A stretch of 64,000 bases of DNA, from positions 1 through 64,000 of the forward strand of contig JAZNHR010000025.1 of assembly GCA_045577075.1 (NCBI GenBank), in the 5' to 3' direction. Source of the DNA: SIG447 sp045577075 (lineage in GTDB: Bacteria; Bacillota; Clostridia; UMGS1883; UMGS1540). The notes beneath the pieces were generated by a model. That model was not told the DNA's origin. It ran no database searches and saw only the letters and a list, made by a program, of their open reading frames with translations. Position numbers and translations under genes: made by a program. Of the stretch, positions 42,860 to 51,940 are shown in pieces (within the stretch, counting starts at the first letter, position 1; the number at the start of each line of letters is the position of its first letter).

Positions 42860-45800
42860 ATGGGATTCGTACATTTACATGTGCATAGCGAGTACAGTCT
42901 CCTTGACGGTGCTTGCCGTATTCGGGACCTTGTACAAAAAGCAAAGGCGGAGGGACAAGCAGCGCTTGCCCTTACGGACCATGGCGTTATGTACGGTGTC
43001 ATTGATTTTTACGATGCGGCCATGGAAGCCGGCATTAAACCGATTATCGGGTGTGAGGTGTATACCACCGACGGCGACCGCACGCAGAAAACAGCAGGGC
43101 GTGACGAGGAAATCGGGCATCTTGTGCTGCTTGTAAAAAATGAAGAGGGGTATAAAAACCTCATTCGTATGGTATCCGTAGGCTTTACAGAGGGGTTTTA
43201 TTATAAACCCCGTGTAGATATGGAAACACTTCGGGCAAATAGCGGCGGGCTGATTGCCCTTTCTGCATGTCTTGCAGGGGATATTCCCCGTGCCCTGCTT
43301 CGCGGCGAGTATGACGACGCGAAAATGCGTGCCCTTCGGTATAGGGACGTCTTTGGGGAAGGGAACTTTTATCTCGAACTACAGGACCACGGCATTGAGG
43401 AACAGCGAAAGATAAATCCCCTGATCGTGCGGCTTTCGGAAGAAACGGGGATTCCCCTTGTGGCGACGAATGACGTCCACTATATTGAGAGAACCGACGC
43501 CAAATATCAAGACGTGCTCCTTTGTATCCAGACAGGGAAAAACGTCAGCGATACGGACCGTATGCGGTTTACGGGCGAAGAATTCTACTTAAAGAGCGAA
43601 GGGGAGATGGCGGCGCTGTTCCCCTATGCACGCGCTGCTATTTCCAATACCGAGAAAGTGGCGGACGCATGTAATTTTGATTTTAAATTCCATCAGCGCC
43701 TGCTTCCAAAATACGATGTGCCGGGCGGCGAGGACGCCTTTGCCTATTTAAAAGCCCTGTGCGAAAAGGGGCTTTCCGAGCGATACAAGACGCCCACCGA
43801 TGAAGCCAAAGAACGCCTTTCCTATGAGCTTGGCGTAATCCAAAGCATGGGCTTTGTGGATTACTTTTTAATCGTGTGGGATTTCGTCCACTTTGCAAAG
43901 TCAAGCGGTATTGCCGTAGGTCCCGGCAGAGGCTCGGCGGCAGGGAGTATCGTGGCGTACAGCCTCTATATTACAGATGTTGACCCCCTTCGGTATCAGC
44001 TTCTTTTCGAGCGTTTTTTAAATCCGGAGCGCGTTAGCATGCCCGATATTGACATTGACTTTTGCTATGTGCGAAGACCTGAGGTTATTGACTATGTAAA
44101 CCGCAAGTACGGCGCGGACCATGTGGCGCAGATTATCACATTTGGTACCATGGCGGCGCGCGGCGTCATAAGAGACGTGGGGCGCGTCCTAGGCATGTCC
44201 TACCAAGAAGTAGACGTGGTGGCAAAAATGGTGCCGAACGTATTAAACATTAAGCTGCGGGACGCTTTGGAAATGACGCCGAAACTCAAGGACTTATACG
44301 AAAATGACAGCCGTATTCGCGAGCTTATCGACACGTCCCTCGCCCTTGAGGGACTACCGCGCCATGCCTCTACCCACGCAGCAGGGGTCGTCATTTCCAA
44401 TGCACCCGTTTCGGTGCATGTTCCGCTGCAAAAAAACGATGAAGTTATTACGACCCAGTTCCCTATGGGTACCTTAGAGCGGCTGGGACTTCTTAAAATG
44501 GACTTTTTAGGCCTTCGGAACCTTACGGTCATACAGGATGCCGCCGAAATGGCTGGCATCACCATGGACACGAAAAACATGGCATACGATGCGCCCGAGG
44601 TCTTTGCCCTTATCAGCCGCGGCGATACGGCAGGCGTATTTCAGCTGGAGAGCGCAGGCATGAAGTCCTTTATGCGTGAGCTTTCGCCGGACTGCCTGGA
44701 AGACGTCATCGCCGGTATTTCTCTATACCGTCCGGGCCCGATGGATTCCATTCCTACGTATATCCGCAATAAAAAGAATCCTGAGAAAATTACGTATCTG
44801 CACCCTAAACTGGAGCCTATTCTCCGCGTTACCTACGGTTGTATCGTCTATCAGGAGCAGGTTATGCAGATTGTACGGGACATCGGCGGCTACAGCATGG
44901 CACGGGCGGACTCTGTTCGTAAAGCCATGAGCAAAAAGAAAACGGACGTTATGGAAAAAGAACGGGAAGTTTTCATAAACGGCCTTATAGAGGACGGAGA
45001 AATTAAAATTGCCGGTGCTGTGCGAAATGGGGTTCCGGCTAACATTGCCAACCAGATTTACGACGCTATGATTGACTTTGCAAAGTACGCCTTCAATAAG
45101 TCCCATGCGGCGGCGTATGCAGTATTGGCGTATGAAACGGCGTATTTAAAGTGCTTTTATAAAGTATACTTTATGGCGGCACTATTTAACAGCGTCCTTG
45201 GGAATATGGACAAAATTGCAGCATACGCGGTGGAATGTGAAAAGATGGGGATTCGTCTCCTGCCGCCGGATATGAATAAAAGCTATTATAAATTTACGGA
45301 AGAGGACGGCAACATTCGCTTCGGCCTTGGGGCTGTCCGCGGCGTCGGGCAAGGTTTTTCCGACAATGTGGCACGGGAGCGCGAAACAAATGGCACTTTT
45401 GCCGGTCTCGGCGATTTCATCGAGCGTATGCTCGGGAAGGATATGAATAAGCGTGCCCTCGAAGAACTGATTTGCGGCGGTGCGTTTGATTTTACGGGTG
45501 CCCACCGTGCCCAGCTTCTGGCAAGCTACGAGTCTATGCTGGAATCGAAGGCAGGACGTGCGAAAAATAACATTGCCGGACAGCTTTCCCTTTTCGGGGA
45601 TGCTTTGCCCCAGACGGATACGTACCCGAACGTGCCGCCCCTTTCGGCGAAGGTGCGTCTTGCAAAAGAGAAAGAGGCGCTGGGCATCTATATGTCGGGC
45701 CATCCTTTGGATGCCTATAAAGAAGTGATTGCCGCCATAAAGCCGGTTTCTATTTTAAGCCTTAAGGACACAGAGGATAGCCCCTATCACGACCGCCAGC

Positions 45801-46279
45801 GGGTCGAGGTGGCAGGCCTTGTTTCCGGCAGAAAAAATAAAATGACAAAAAATAATGCCCTGATGGCATTCCTTACGATAGAGGATTTGACGTCTTCTAT
45901 GGAAGTGATTGTGTTCCCCAAAGTGCTGACGGCGTGTGACGAGGCCGCGGCGGAAGGCGCGGCAGTGCTTGTTCGTGGCACCTTGAGCCTTCGGGAAGAA
46001 GAGGAGCCGAAGCTTTTGGCAGATGAAATTCGCCTTTTGCCTGCTGGCGGCGAAGTGGGAAGCAGTATCACGATAATGGTTAAAAAAGGAGAAGAAGGAA
46101 AAATAGACCGTTTTCACAAAACTGTCCTTGCCCACCCGGGCATGGATACTTTGTATCTTGCAGTAGACGGCAAAACGTATAAAACAAAAATGGGCGTTTC
46201 GAAAAGTGCCGCCTTCTTAAAAGCGGCGGCGGAACTTTTTGGGACTGACAGCGTAAAGGGAGAGGAGGAATCAGTATGA
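42860..46279 (+). CDS. dnaE: DNA polymerase III alpha subunit DnaE
   Basis: 1139 residues. The order is: a PHP domain (HLHVHSEYSLLDGACRI at the start), the polymerase palm with the catalytic aspartates in MPDIDIDFCYVRRPE and GRGSAAGSIVAYSL, the fingers region around YPRPGP-type sequence (ISLYRPGPMDSIPTYI), a helix-hairpin-helix region and a C-terminal OB domain (VEVAGLVSGRKNKMTK). In Firmicutes this partner of PolC extends primers on the lagging strand. The 1139-residue form with an OB domain is the DnaE1-like type. AAAGGAG stands before the ATG. Confidence 0.96.
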   Translation: MGFVHLHVHSEYSLLDGACRIRDLVQKAKAEGQAALALTDHGVMYGVIDFYDAAMEAGIKPIIGCEVYTTDGDRTQKTAGRDEEIGHLVLLVKNEEGYKNLIRMVSVGFTEGFYYKPRVDMETLRANSGGLIALSACLAGDIPRALLRGEYDDAKMRALRYRDVFGEGNFYLELQDHGIEEQRKINPLIVRLSEETGIPLVATNDVHYIERTDAKYQDVLLCIQTGKNVSDTDRMRFTGEEFYLKSEGEMAALFPYARAAISNTEKVADACNFDFKFHQRLLPKYDVPGGEDAFAYLKALCEKGLSERYKTPTDEAKERLSYELGVIQSMGFVDYFLIVWDFVHFAKSSGIAVGPGRGSAAGSIVAYSLYITDVDPLRYQLLFERFLNPERVSMPDIDIDFCYVRRPEVIDYVNRKYGADHVAQIITFGTMAARGVIRDVGRVLGMSYQEVDVVAKMVPNVLNIKLRDALEMTPKLKDLYENDSRIRELIDTSLALEGLPRHASTHAAGVVISNAPVSVHVPLQKNDEVITTQFPMGTLERLGLLKMDFLGLRNLTVIQDAAEMAGITMDTKNMAYDAPEVFALISRGDTAGVFQLESAGMKSFMRELSPDCLEDVIAGISLYRPGPMDSIPTYIRNKKNPEKITYLHPKLEPILRVTYGCIVYQEQVMQIVRDIGGYSMARADSVRKAMSKKKTDVMEKEREVFINGLIEDGEIKIAGAVRNGVPANIANQIYDAMIDFAKYAFNKSHAAAYAVLAYETAYLKCFYKVYFMAALFNSVLGNMDKIAAYAVECEKMGIRLLPPDMNKSYYKFTEEDGNIRFGLGAVRGVGQGFSDNVARERETNGTFAGLGDFIERMLGKDMNKRALEELICGGAFDFTGAHRAQLLASYESMLESKAGRAKNNIAGQLSLFGDALPQTDTYPNVPPLSAKVRLAKEKEALGIYMSGHPLDAYKEVIAAIKPVSILSLKDTEDSPYHDRQRVEVAGLVSGRKNKMTKNNALMAFLTIEDLTSSMEVIVFPKVLTACDEAAAEGAAVLVRGTLSLREEEEPKLLADEIRLLPAGGEVGSSITIMVKKGEEGKIDRFHKTVLAHPGMDTLYLAVDGKTYKTKMGVSKSAAFLKAAAELFGTDSVKGEEESV

Positions 46280-46959
46280 CAAGAGAAAAACTCGCACAGC
46301 GAAAGCTTCCTGACTACACAAAAGGTGAAGAAATTGTAAACATGGTTTCCCACATCTTAGGCTCGGTGGCGGGCATAGTGTCGCTAACCTTGGGGCTTGT
46401 AATTGCCGTTTGGTTTGGGGATGGATATAGCATCGCCGGTTCCCTTGTGTACGGCATTGCCATGATTTTACTCTATACGTTTTCCAGCATTTATCACGGA
46501 CTTGCAAGGCACCTTCTTGCGAAAAAGGTGATGCAGGTCATTGACCATTGCTCCATTTTCATTTTGATTGCCGGCACCTATACGCCCATTGTGCTCTGCG
46601 CCATACGGCGGTTTAATCCGTATCTGGGCTGGATTTTATTCGCGGCAGTCTGGGCGGCGGCAACCGTGGGCATCGTCTTAAACAGCATTGACATCGGCAG
46701 GTACAAGAAATTTTCTGCTGCATGTTATCTTCTCATGGGCTGGTGCATTGTGTTTGCCTATCCTGCCCTTGGTTTTCTCGTAAGCCGCGGCGGCACTGGG
46801 CTGCTTCTTGCCGGTGGAATTTGCTATACGGTAGGCGCAGGCTTGTATTATTTCTTTAAGAAAACCCGGTATATGCACTCTGTTTTTCATCTCTTTGTAC
46901 TTGCTGGCAGTATTACACACATGCTGTATATTCTTTTGTATGTGCTGCGGGTAGAATAA
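46276..46959 (+). CDS. Hemolysin III family protein (PAQR type)
   Basis: 227 residues with seven membrane segments and the conserved PAQR metal-site motifs: EEIVNMVSHILGS, STIYHGLAR-type sequence (SSIYHGLARHLL) and a C-terminal SVFHLFVLAGSITH. The family name comes from a Bacillus hemolysin; the physiological role is probably in membrane lipid homeostasis. The ATG overlaps dnaE by 4 nt. Confidence 0.92.
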   Translation: MTREKLAQRKLPDYTKGEEIVNMVSHILGSVAGIVSLTLGLVIAVWFGDGYSIAGSLVYGIAMILLYTFSSIYHGLARHLLAKKVMQVIDHCSIFILIAGTYTPIVLCAIRRFNPYLGWILFAAVWAAATVGIVLNSIDIGRYKKFSAACYLLMGWCIVFAYPALGFLVSRGGTGLLLAGGICYTVGAGLYYFFKKTRYMHSVFHLFVLAGSITHMLYILLYVLRVE

Positions 46960-46960
46960 A

Positions 46961-47632
46961 ATGAAAATACATGCTATAGGAAGCCTTTCGGAACTGGAAA
47001 AGACGGAAAAAACGGGACTTTGCACCCTTCTTTATATGGAAAAGGGGAGGGGAAGAGTCCGCCTTGGGGACGCCGTTTATGAAGTAGGCACAGGCGAAGC
47101 GTTTTTGGTGCTTCCCGCCTTTTCCATAGAGAAGGTCGGGGACTGGCAAGGTGCAGAAGGGAAGTTTATCTCCTTTTCGGGCGGCGAAACACTTTCCACA
47201 GAAAACTGCACGCTGTATCCCGATGAAACGGCGAAACACTTGCTGCGGGAGAACACCAAAGAGAGTGCGGACGCGCTTTTTCTGCATCTTAAAAAAGAAT
47301 CCAATGAGAAAGCGTTTTCCCCAACGCTTCGGGCATATATGCGGGAAAACTTATACACACACCTTTCTCTGAAAGCGACGGCGGCAGACCTTGGCGTCAC
47401 CGTGCCGGCCTTGGAAAAGGCGTGCCGGGAGGCGTTTGGCCGTAGCTTTGGGGCGTATGTAGTGAAGGAACGACTGGAGCACGCAAAACATCTTTTGGCA
47501 AACCGAATGCTTTCTATATCGGACATTGCGCAGCGAATGGGGTATTCTTCTTCCCAGTATTTCTCCACGGCATTTAAAAAGGAGACAGGGCTTTCGCCTT
47601 CGGACTACCGAAAATATGTAATTAAACAATAA
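46961..47632 (+). CDS. AraC family transcriptional regulator
   Basis: 223 residues. The short N-terminal cupin-like part (residues 1-90) lacks a recognisable ligand motif. The C-terminal pair of helix-turn-helix units carries HLSLKATAADLGVTVPALEK and the family signature ISDIAQRMGYSSSQYFSTAF with FKKETGLSPSDYRKY (in part). It starts 1 nt after the hemolysin III gene. Confidence 0.92.
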   Translation: MKIHAIGSLSELEKTEKTGLCTLLYMEKGRGRVRLGDAVYEVGTGEAFLVLPAFSIEKVGDWQGAEGKFISFSGGETLSTENCTLYPDETAKHLLRENTKESADALFLHLKKESNEKAFSPTLRAYMRENLYTHLSLKATAADLGVTVPALEKACREAFGRSFGAYVVKERLEHAKHLLANRMLSISDIAQRMGYSSSQYFSTAFKKETGLSPSDYRKYVIKQ

Positions 47633-47660
47633 AAAAGGGACAGTTTACTGTCCCTTTTTT
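47631..47660. terminator. Bidirectional terminator between the AraC gene and rnpB
   Basis: AAAAAAGGGACAG and CTGTCCCTTTTTT around a TTTA loop; symmetrical, so it can end both the araC transcript and the minus-strand rnpB RNA. Confidence 0.92.
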
Positions 47661-47663
47661 ATA

Positions 47664-47998
47664 TGAGCAAGCCTGTAAGCCGAGTTCTGTCAAAAGCAAT
47701 CATCTATCTACGCCGCACATCGCTATGCGGCTTTAGCCACCAGTCGAAGAAGCGCCGGGCCGGCTTATCTCTTCTGTCGGTGTTGCACCGAGTGGGGTTT
47801 ATACGGCCGGTATGTCGCCATACCGCCGGTGAGCTCTTACCTCGCCTTTCCATCCTTACCACAAAAAGTGGCGGTTGTTTTCTGTTACACTATCCTTAGA
47901 GTCGCCTCCACCAGACGTTATCTGGCACCCTTGCCCTATGGTGCTCGGACTTTCCTCACCAAAGCGAACGCTTTGCCGCGATTGCCCAGCTTACTCAT
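47664..47998 (-). ncRNA. rnpB: RNase P RNA
   Basis: About 335 nt on the minus strand. The 5' and 3' ends pair (GAGTAAGC with GCTTGCTC, helix P1). The universally conserved GAGGAAAGUCCGAGC block near the 5' end and ACAGAACUCGGCUUAC near the 3' end are present. It has its own promoter and terminator. The catalytic RNA of RNase P, which trims tRNA 5' ends. Confidence 0.96.
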
Positions 47999-48004
47999 AT
48001 GGAT

Positions 48005-48034
48005 AGTATAACACAGGAAAGAGAGCGTTGTCAA
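48005..48034 (-). promoter_or_regulatory. Promoter of rnpB
   Basis: On the minus strand TTGACA (48029-48034) and TATACT (48005-48010) with 18 bp spacing, ending just before the P1 helix. Confidence 0.85.
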
Positions 48035-48048
48035 CGGTTTTCTGTCTT

Positions 48049-48762
48049 CTATTGGTGCATGAGCTGCCGGAGCCTTGTAATTGCCCGCTTTTCAGCTCTG
48101 GAAACCTGCACTTGGGAAAGACCAAGCAGTTTTGCGGTTTCGCTTTGTGTTTTATCCCTGAAATAGCGGCATAAAATCACGTTCTTTTCTGTTTCGTTGC
48201 CGGTATCCAGAAGCCGCAAAAGGGTAACGCGATCTGCTGCCTTTTCGGCGATGTCCTCGCCCTCGGCAAGCACGTCCCCAAGCTGTCCCTCGCCGTCCCC
48301 GATCGGTCGCTGGAGGGAGTCCGGGATTTGTACCGCTTCCATTGCCGCCGCAATTTCTTCCATGGGGACGCCAAGTGCTTCGGAAACAGCGGAAAGCGGC
48401 ACATCACCACCGGCTTTTTCAGAAAGGGTGCGGGCTGTGCTGGCGGCTTTTACGGCAAGCTCCCGTACGCTTCGGCTGACCTTTATGATGCCGCTGTCCC
48501 GAAGGTGCCGGCGTACCTCGCCCATGATCATAGGAACAGCATACGTGGACAGGGCAAGTCCTCGGGATAAATCAAACGCACGGACAGCTTTGATAAATCC
48601 AATTGCCCCAAGCTGAAAAAGGTCCTCGTCTTCTGTGCCTCTGCCACGAAAACGGGAGACCACGCTCCGAATCAGTGGCGCATTGTCTTTCGTGAGCGTT
48701 TCGAGCGCTGCTTCGTCACCGCTTTGTGCGGCACGAATCGCCTCGTATGTACCGTTATCCAT
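48049..48762 (-). CDS. sigF: Sporulation sigma factor SigF
   Basis: 237 residues. Region 2 has LFQLGAIGFIKAVRAFD and LSTYAVPMIMGEVRRHLRDS, then region 3 and region 4 with a TQSETAKLLGLSQVQVSRAE helix-turn-helix. This is the first forespore-specific sigma factor. Last gene of the spoIIA operon; its ATG overlaps spoIIAB by 8 nt. Confidence 0.96.
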   Translation of the reverse strand: MDNGTYEAIRAAQSGDEAALETLTKDNAPLIRSVVSRFRGRGTEDEDLFQLGAIGFIKAVRAFDLSRGLALSTYAVPMIMGEVRRHLRDSGIIKVSRSVRELAVKAASTARTLSEKAGGDVPLSAVSEALGVPMEEIAAAMEAVQIPDSLQRPIGDGEGQLGDVLAEGEDIAEKAADRVTLLRLLDTGNETEKNVILCRYFRDKTQSETAKLLGLSQVQVSRAEKRAITRLRQLMHQ

Positions 48763-49174
48763 GGATTCTTTTTGTCATTACAACGCGTGTTCCCTCGTCG
48801 AGCCGGGAGGAGACGGCGAGGCTGTCCATAAAGCTTTCCATCACGGTAAAGCCCATGCCGCTTCTCTCCAGATGCGGCTTTGAAGTATAGAGGGGGCGCA
48901 TCGCCTTTTCTACGTCCGCAATCCCTCTGCCCTTATCGCGGATGATAAAGGTCAAAAGAGAGCCCTTACATTCCATTTCCAGGCAGACCTTGCCACTTCT
49001 GCCCTCATAGCCGTGAATAATGGCATTGGTTACGGCTTCGCTCACGGCGGTTTTAATGTCGGCGAGCTCTTCCACCGTGGGGTCCAGCTGGGCGGCAAAA
49101 GCCGCCGCCGCAACCCGCGCAAACCCCTCGTTTACCGATTTTGCTTCTAAAATAATTTTCACCTTGTTTTCCAT
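48755..49174 (-). CDS. spoIIAB: Anti-sigma F factor SpoIIAB
   Basis: 139 residues. A GHKL ATPase fold with EAVTNAIIHGYEG (N box), IRDKGRGIADVEKA (G1 box) and RSGMGFTVMESFMD (G2 box). It holds sigma F inactive and phosphorylates SpoIIAA. Middle gene of spoIIA, 11 nt after spoIIAA. Confidence 0.96.
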   Translation of the reverse strand: MENKVKIILEAKSVNEGFARVAAAAFAAQLDPTVEELADIKTAVSEAVTNAIIHGYEGRSGKVCLEMECKGSLLTFIIRDKGRGIADVEKAMRPLYTSKPHLERSGMGFTVMESFMDSLAVSSRLDEGTRVVMTKRIHG

Positions 49175-49185
49175 CGTTTTCCTCC

Positions 49186-49521
49186 TTAAAGTCCGGCCGC
49201 GGCGGCGCTGACTGTTTCATACACGGGAATGATTTTATAAATCCCTGCAAGGGAAAGGAGCTTATCCGCCTCTTTTGACGGAGCTGCAATGCGCGTCGTG
49301 CCCCCAAGGGCGGCAATCATTTTATACCGTCCGATTAAAATACCAAGCCCGGAACTATCCATAAAGCGAAGCTGGGAAAGGTCGAAAATCAGATTCCGCA
49401 TGCCTGCGGCACTTATGCGGCTTTCAAGCTCTTCACGTACATAGGAAGCGTTGTGATGGTCCAGCTCTCCGCGAAGCGTTGCCACCAGCGCTCTCCCCGT
49501 AGTTTTACATACGACTTCCAT
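49186..49521 (-). CDS. spoIIAA: Anti-sigma F factor antagonist SpoIIAA
   Basis: 111 residues from the ATG at 49521, which follows GGAGGG; the frame is open farther left. A STAS domain with the phosphorylatable serine in FMDSSGLGIL (Ser56/57, matching Ser58 of B. subtilis). It releases sigma F from SpoIIAB when unphosphorylated. First gene of spoIIAA-spoIIAB-sigF. Confidence 0.95.
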   Translation of the reverse strand: MEVVCKTTGRALVATLRGELDHHNASYVREELESRISAAGMRNLIFDLSQLRFMDSSGLGILIGRYKMIAALGGTTRIAAPSKEADKLLSLAGIYKIIPVYETVSAAAAGL

Positions 49522-49566
49522 AAATAGCCCTCCTAAATCTGGAAATTTTTTACAGATAAATGGAGT

Positions 49567-49593
49567 ATTCGCCCTCAAAAATAAAAATCCTTC
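49567..49593 (-). promoter_or_regulatory. Sigma-H promoter of the spoIIA operon
   Basis: On the minus strand GAAGGATTT (49585-49593) and GGCGAAT (49567-49573) are 11 bp apart, matching the sigma-H pattern RnAGGAwWW-N11/12-RnnGAAT at every specified position. It lies 46 bp before spoIIAA. The sigma-H gene itself is in this window. Confidence 0.88.
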
Positions 49594-49703
49594 CGCAAAA
49601 AAACACTACCTTTGTCGAATGGGTTTTTTTGGAAGAAAATTCAAAAAATTATGTAAACCAAAACAAAAGCAAACCAAAGCAGTAGCGAAAACCCTGAAAA
49701 AAG

Positions 49704-49800
49704 TTTTCCACATGAAAATGCCCTTTTTATCAAGTTATCCAATAAGTTATCCACATTATCCACACGAAAATGGCAGGTAAATTTCGGAATATGTGGAAAA
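49704..49800. promoter_or_regulatory. Cluster of DnaA boxes
   Basis: Two perfect TTATCCACA boxes stand back to back (49747-49755, 49756-49764). Near matches are TTATCCAAT (49735-49743), TTTTCCACA (49704-49712) and TTTTCCACA on the minus strand (49792-49800). They lie in an A/T-rich 430-bp intergenic region between spoIIAA and the glycosidase gene. No dnaA, dnaN or rpmH is near, so this is more likely a DnaA-binding regulatory or titration site than the origin. Confidence 0.8.
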
Positions 49801-49954
49801 CTAAAAAGCGCATTTTTTCTGCGAAAATAGAGGTTTACAAAATTCTCATACTTCAGAAGAAAATAACAAAAAAATTTACGGAAAATCATGGAAATCTGTG
49901 ATTTGCTCTTTTATATTCCGCCCATATGTGCTATAATACGCAGTAAGAGGTGAA

Positions 49955-51940
49955 ATGTTCAAAATGAAGAAACGAATTGTATGCTTATGCCTGCTTTTAC
50001 AGTTTATTTTACCTGTTCGTGCGGCGGAAATATGGTCGGAGAAAACAGAAAAAATTGTAACCGAAGGCGTACGGCTAATACAGGAAGAACAGTTTTCGAC
50101 GGGTGGTTGGCAAAGTGTACACATACTGGAAATTGACCTTACAAATGAAAATTTGGAGCTTTCCACGCTTTTTGACAGCCGCGGTATAAGTAAAAGCAAA
50201 ACCGTGCTGAAAATGGCAGAAGAAAATGGAGTGGTAGCAGCTATAAATGGGGACTTTTTCAACTGGACGGGCACGCCGCTCGGATTTACTGTGCAGGACG
50301 GCAAGGTAATTTCCTCTCCTTCCCATGACCCGGGCCTTGCCGCGTTTATGGAAACCGAGGACGGGAGCGTGCTTTTTGACTATGTGGATATGTCGCTCTT
50401 TGTTACTTGCCCTGCAGGGTATAAGGCAGAAATTATTCATATCAATAAATACCATTCCATGCAGTCCATGGTGCTGTATACATCCGATTGGGGCAAAAAA
50501 ACGCCCGGCAGCCATGACGGTGTTTCCGAGCTTGTAGTCATAGATGGCATTGTACAGGAAATCCGTCTGGAGCAAGACGGCGTGGAAGTGCCGGAAAACG
50601 GCTATGTTCTAGCAACGTCTACCAAGACGAGCACATATCTTGTGGATAATTTCAAGCCGGGTGATGCGGTGGAGCTTTCCTACAGTCTTATGCCTGATAT
50701 TGAAAATATAAAGACTGCAATTGGAGGCGGTTCGGTACTGGTTAAAGACGGCAAACGTGCGGAATTTACCAATATTATTTCCGGCACACATCCGAGAACG
50801 GCAATCGGCATTGATAAGACGGGCGAAAAATTGTTTTTAGTCGCGGTAGACGGCAGGCAGACGGCCATGGCAGGCTTTACCCAGACACAGCTTGCAGAGT
50901 ACATGATTTCCCTCGGCGCTTATGGGGCACTGAATTTGGACGGCGGCGGCAGTACTACCATGGTGGCGAGAAACGGGGAAACGGGGACCCTTGAGGTTGT
51001 CAACACGGTTTCGGACGGCGCGCAACGTCCCGTTTCTACCGGCGTTGGCGTGCAGTTTACGGGGGAAGTAGGCACATTTACTTCTCTCAAAATCAGCGTC
51101 CATGGCAGTCCCGTTCTTGAAGGCGGCGAAGCGCATATAAGCCTTGGTGCCTATGATGAGTATCATAACCCCGTATATATAGCAGACAGAGAAATCACCT
51201 ATACGTCGGACGATGGCGACTTTGTTGGTAACGTATTTTATCCGGCGCATATCGGAAAATGTACAATAGAGGTCGCGTGTGACGGCGTTACGGCATCGAA
51301 AGAGATTGACGTTTTGCCGCGGCCGACTGCCTTTGCAGAAGAAAAACCAAAAAGCGGCGAAAGTGTTTTGATTTTGCCCGGCAAAGGCGCGGAAAATACT
51401 TTCCTTGCCGGACTTGTAAATAAGAGGCTTACCCAAATGGCAGACAGTGAGGAAACTGTGTTTGCATTCGGACAATATAAGGGCACGGCGGCAAGGGAAG
51501 TATCACGCTTTTCTGCGACAGAGCTAGAAAACAGCCTGTTTGTCACCATAGATGCAGGGCTCGGCAGTATTCGGGAAGTGGACAGCGCGCAGTGGCGATA
51601 CATTTTAGAGCTTTGTGAGAAAACGGACAAGAGAAACGTATTTTTCCTGCTGTCTGCACCCATTTCTGCGTTTACTGACGCTAAAGAAGCGGCACTTTTT
51701 GAGCGTGTGCTTTCGGAAACCTTGCGCGGACAAGGGACGGACGTATTTGTCATTACCACAGGCGAGAAAACAGAGCTTACGGAGAAAAACGGAATTCGTT
51801 ATATTTCTGTTGCGAAAACGGCAGCTATATCTGCCGAGCATTTATTTGACGATGCAAAGCAATGCGGCGTTCGCCTGACAGTCGAAGGCGACAGTGTGCA
51901 TTTTGAAACGGTACCGCTTTGGACACGGGAGGGACAGTAA
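49955..51940 (+). CDS. Secreted phosphodiester glycosidase family protein (NAGPA/DUF2233)
   Basis: 661 residues with a signal peptide (residues 1-23, ending VRAAEI). The phosphodiester glycosidase domain spans about 90-370 and has GVVAAINGDFFNWTGTPLGF, ISGTHPRTAIGIDKTG and ALNLDGGGSTTMVARNG. The C-terminal part contains an Ig-like segment and a second globular region of unknown type. Relatives cleave alpha-GlcNAc phosphodiesters. The next gene, overlapping by one base, encodes a sugar-kinase-fold protein. Confidence 0.9.
   Translation: MFKMKKRIVCLCLLLQFILPVRAAEIWSEKTEKIVTEGVRLIQEEQFSTGGWQSVHILEIDLTNENLELSTLFDSRGISKSKTVLKMAEENGVVAAINGDFFNWTGTPLGFTVQDGKVISSPSHDPGLAAFMETEDGSVLFDYVDMSLFVTCPAGYKAEIIHINKYHSMQSMVLYTSDWGKKTPGSHDGVSELVVIDGIVQEIRLEQDGVEVPENGYVLATSTKTSTYLVDNFKPGDAVELSYSLMPDIENIKTAIGGGSVLVKDGKRAEFTNIISGTHPRTAIGIDKTGEKLFLVAVDGRQTAMAGFTQTQLAEYMISLGAYGALNLDGGGSTTMVARNGETGTLEVVNTVSDGAQRPVSTGVGVQFTGEVGTFTSLKISVHGSPVLEGGEAHISLGAYDEYHNPVYIADREITYTSDDGDFVGNVFYPAHIGKCTIEVACDGVTASKEIDVLPRPTAFAEEKPKSGESVLILPGKGAENTFLAGLVNKRLTQMADSEETVFAFGQYKGTAAREVSRFSATELENSLFVTIDAGLGSIREVDSAQWRYILELCEKTDKRNVFFLLSAPISAFTDAKEAALFERVLSETLRGQGTDVFVITTGEKTELTEKNGIRYISVAKTAAISAEHLFDDAKQCGVRLTVEGDSVHFETVPLWTREGQ

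Noticed and set aside
47663..48011. Plus-strand short frames over rnpB
   Set aside because: They overlap conserved RNase P RNA blocks on the other strand.
49579..49954. Chromosomal origin at the DnaA boxes
   Set aside because: No dnaA, dnaN, rpmH, recF or gyr genes nearby; kept as a regulatory or titration site.
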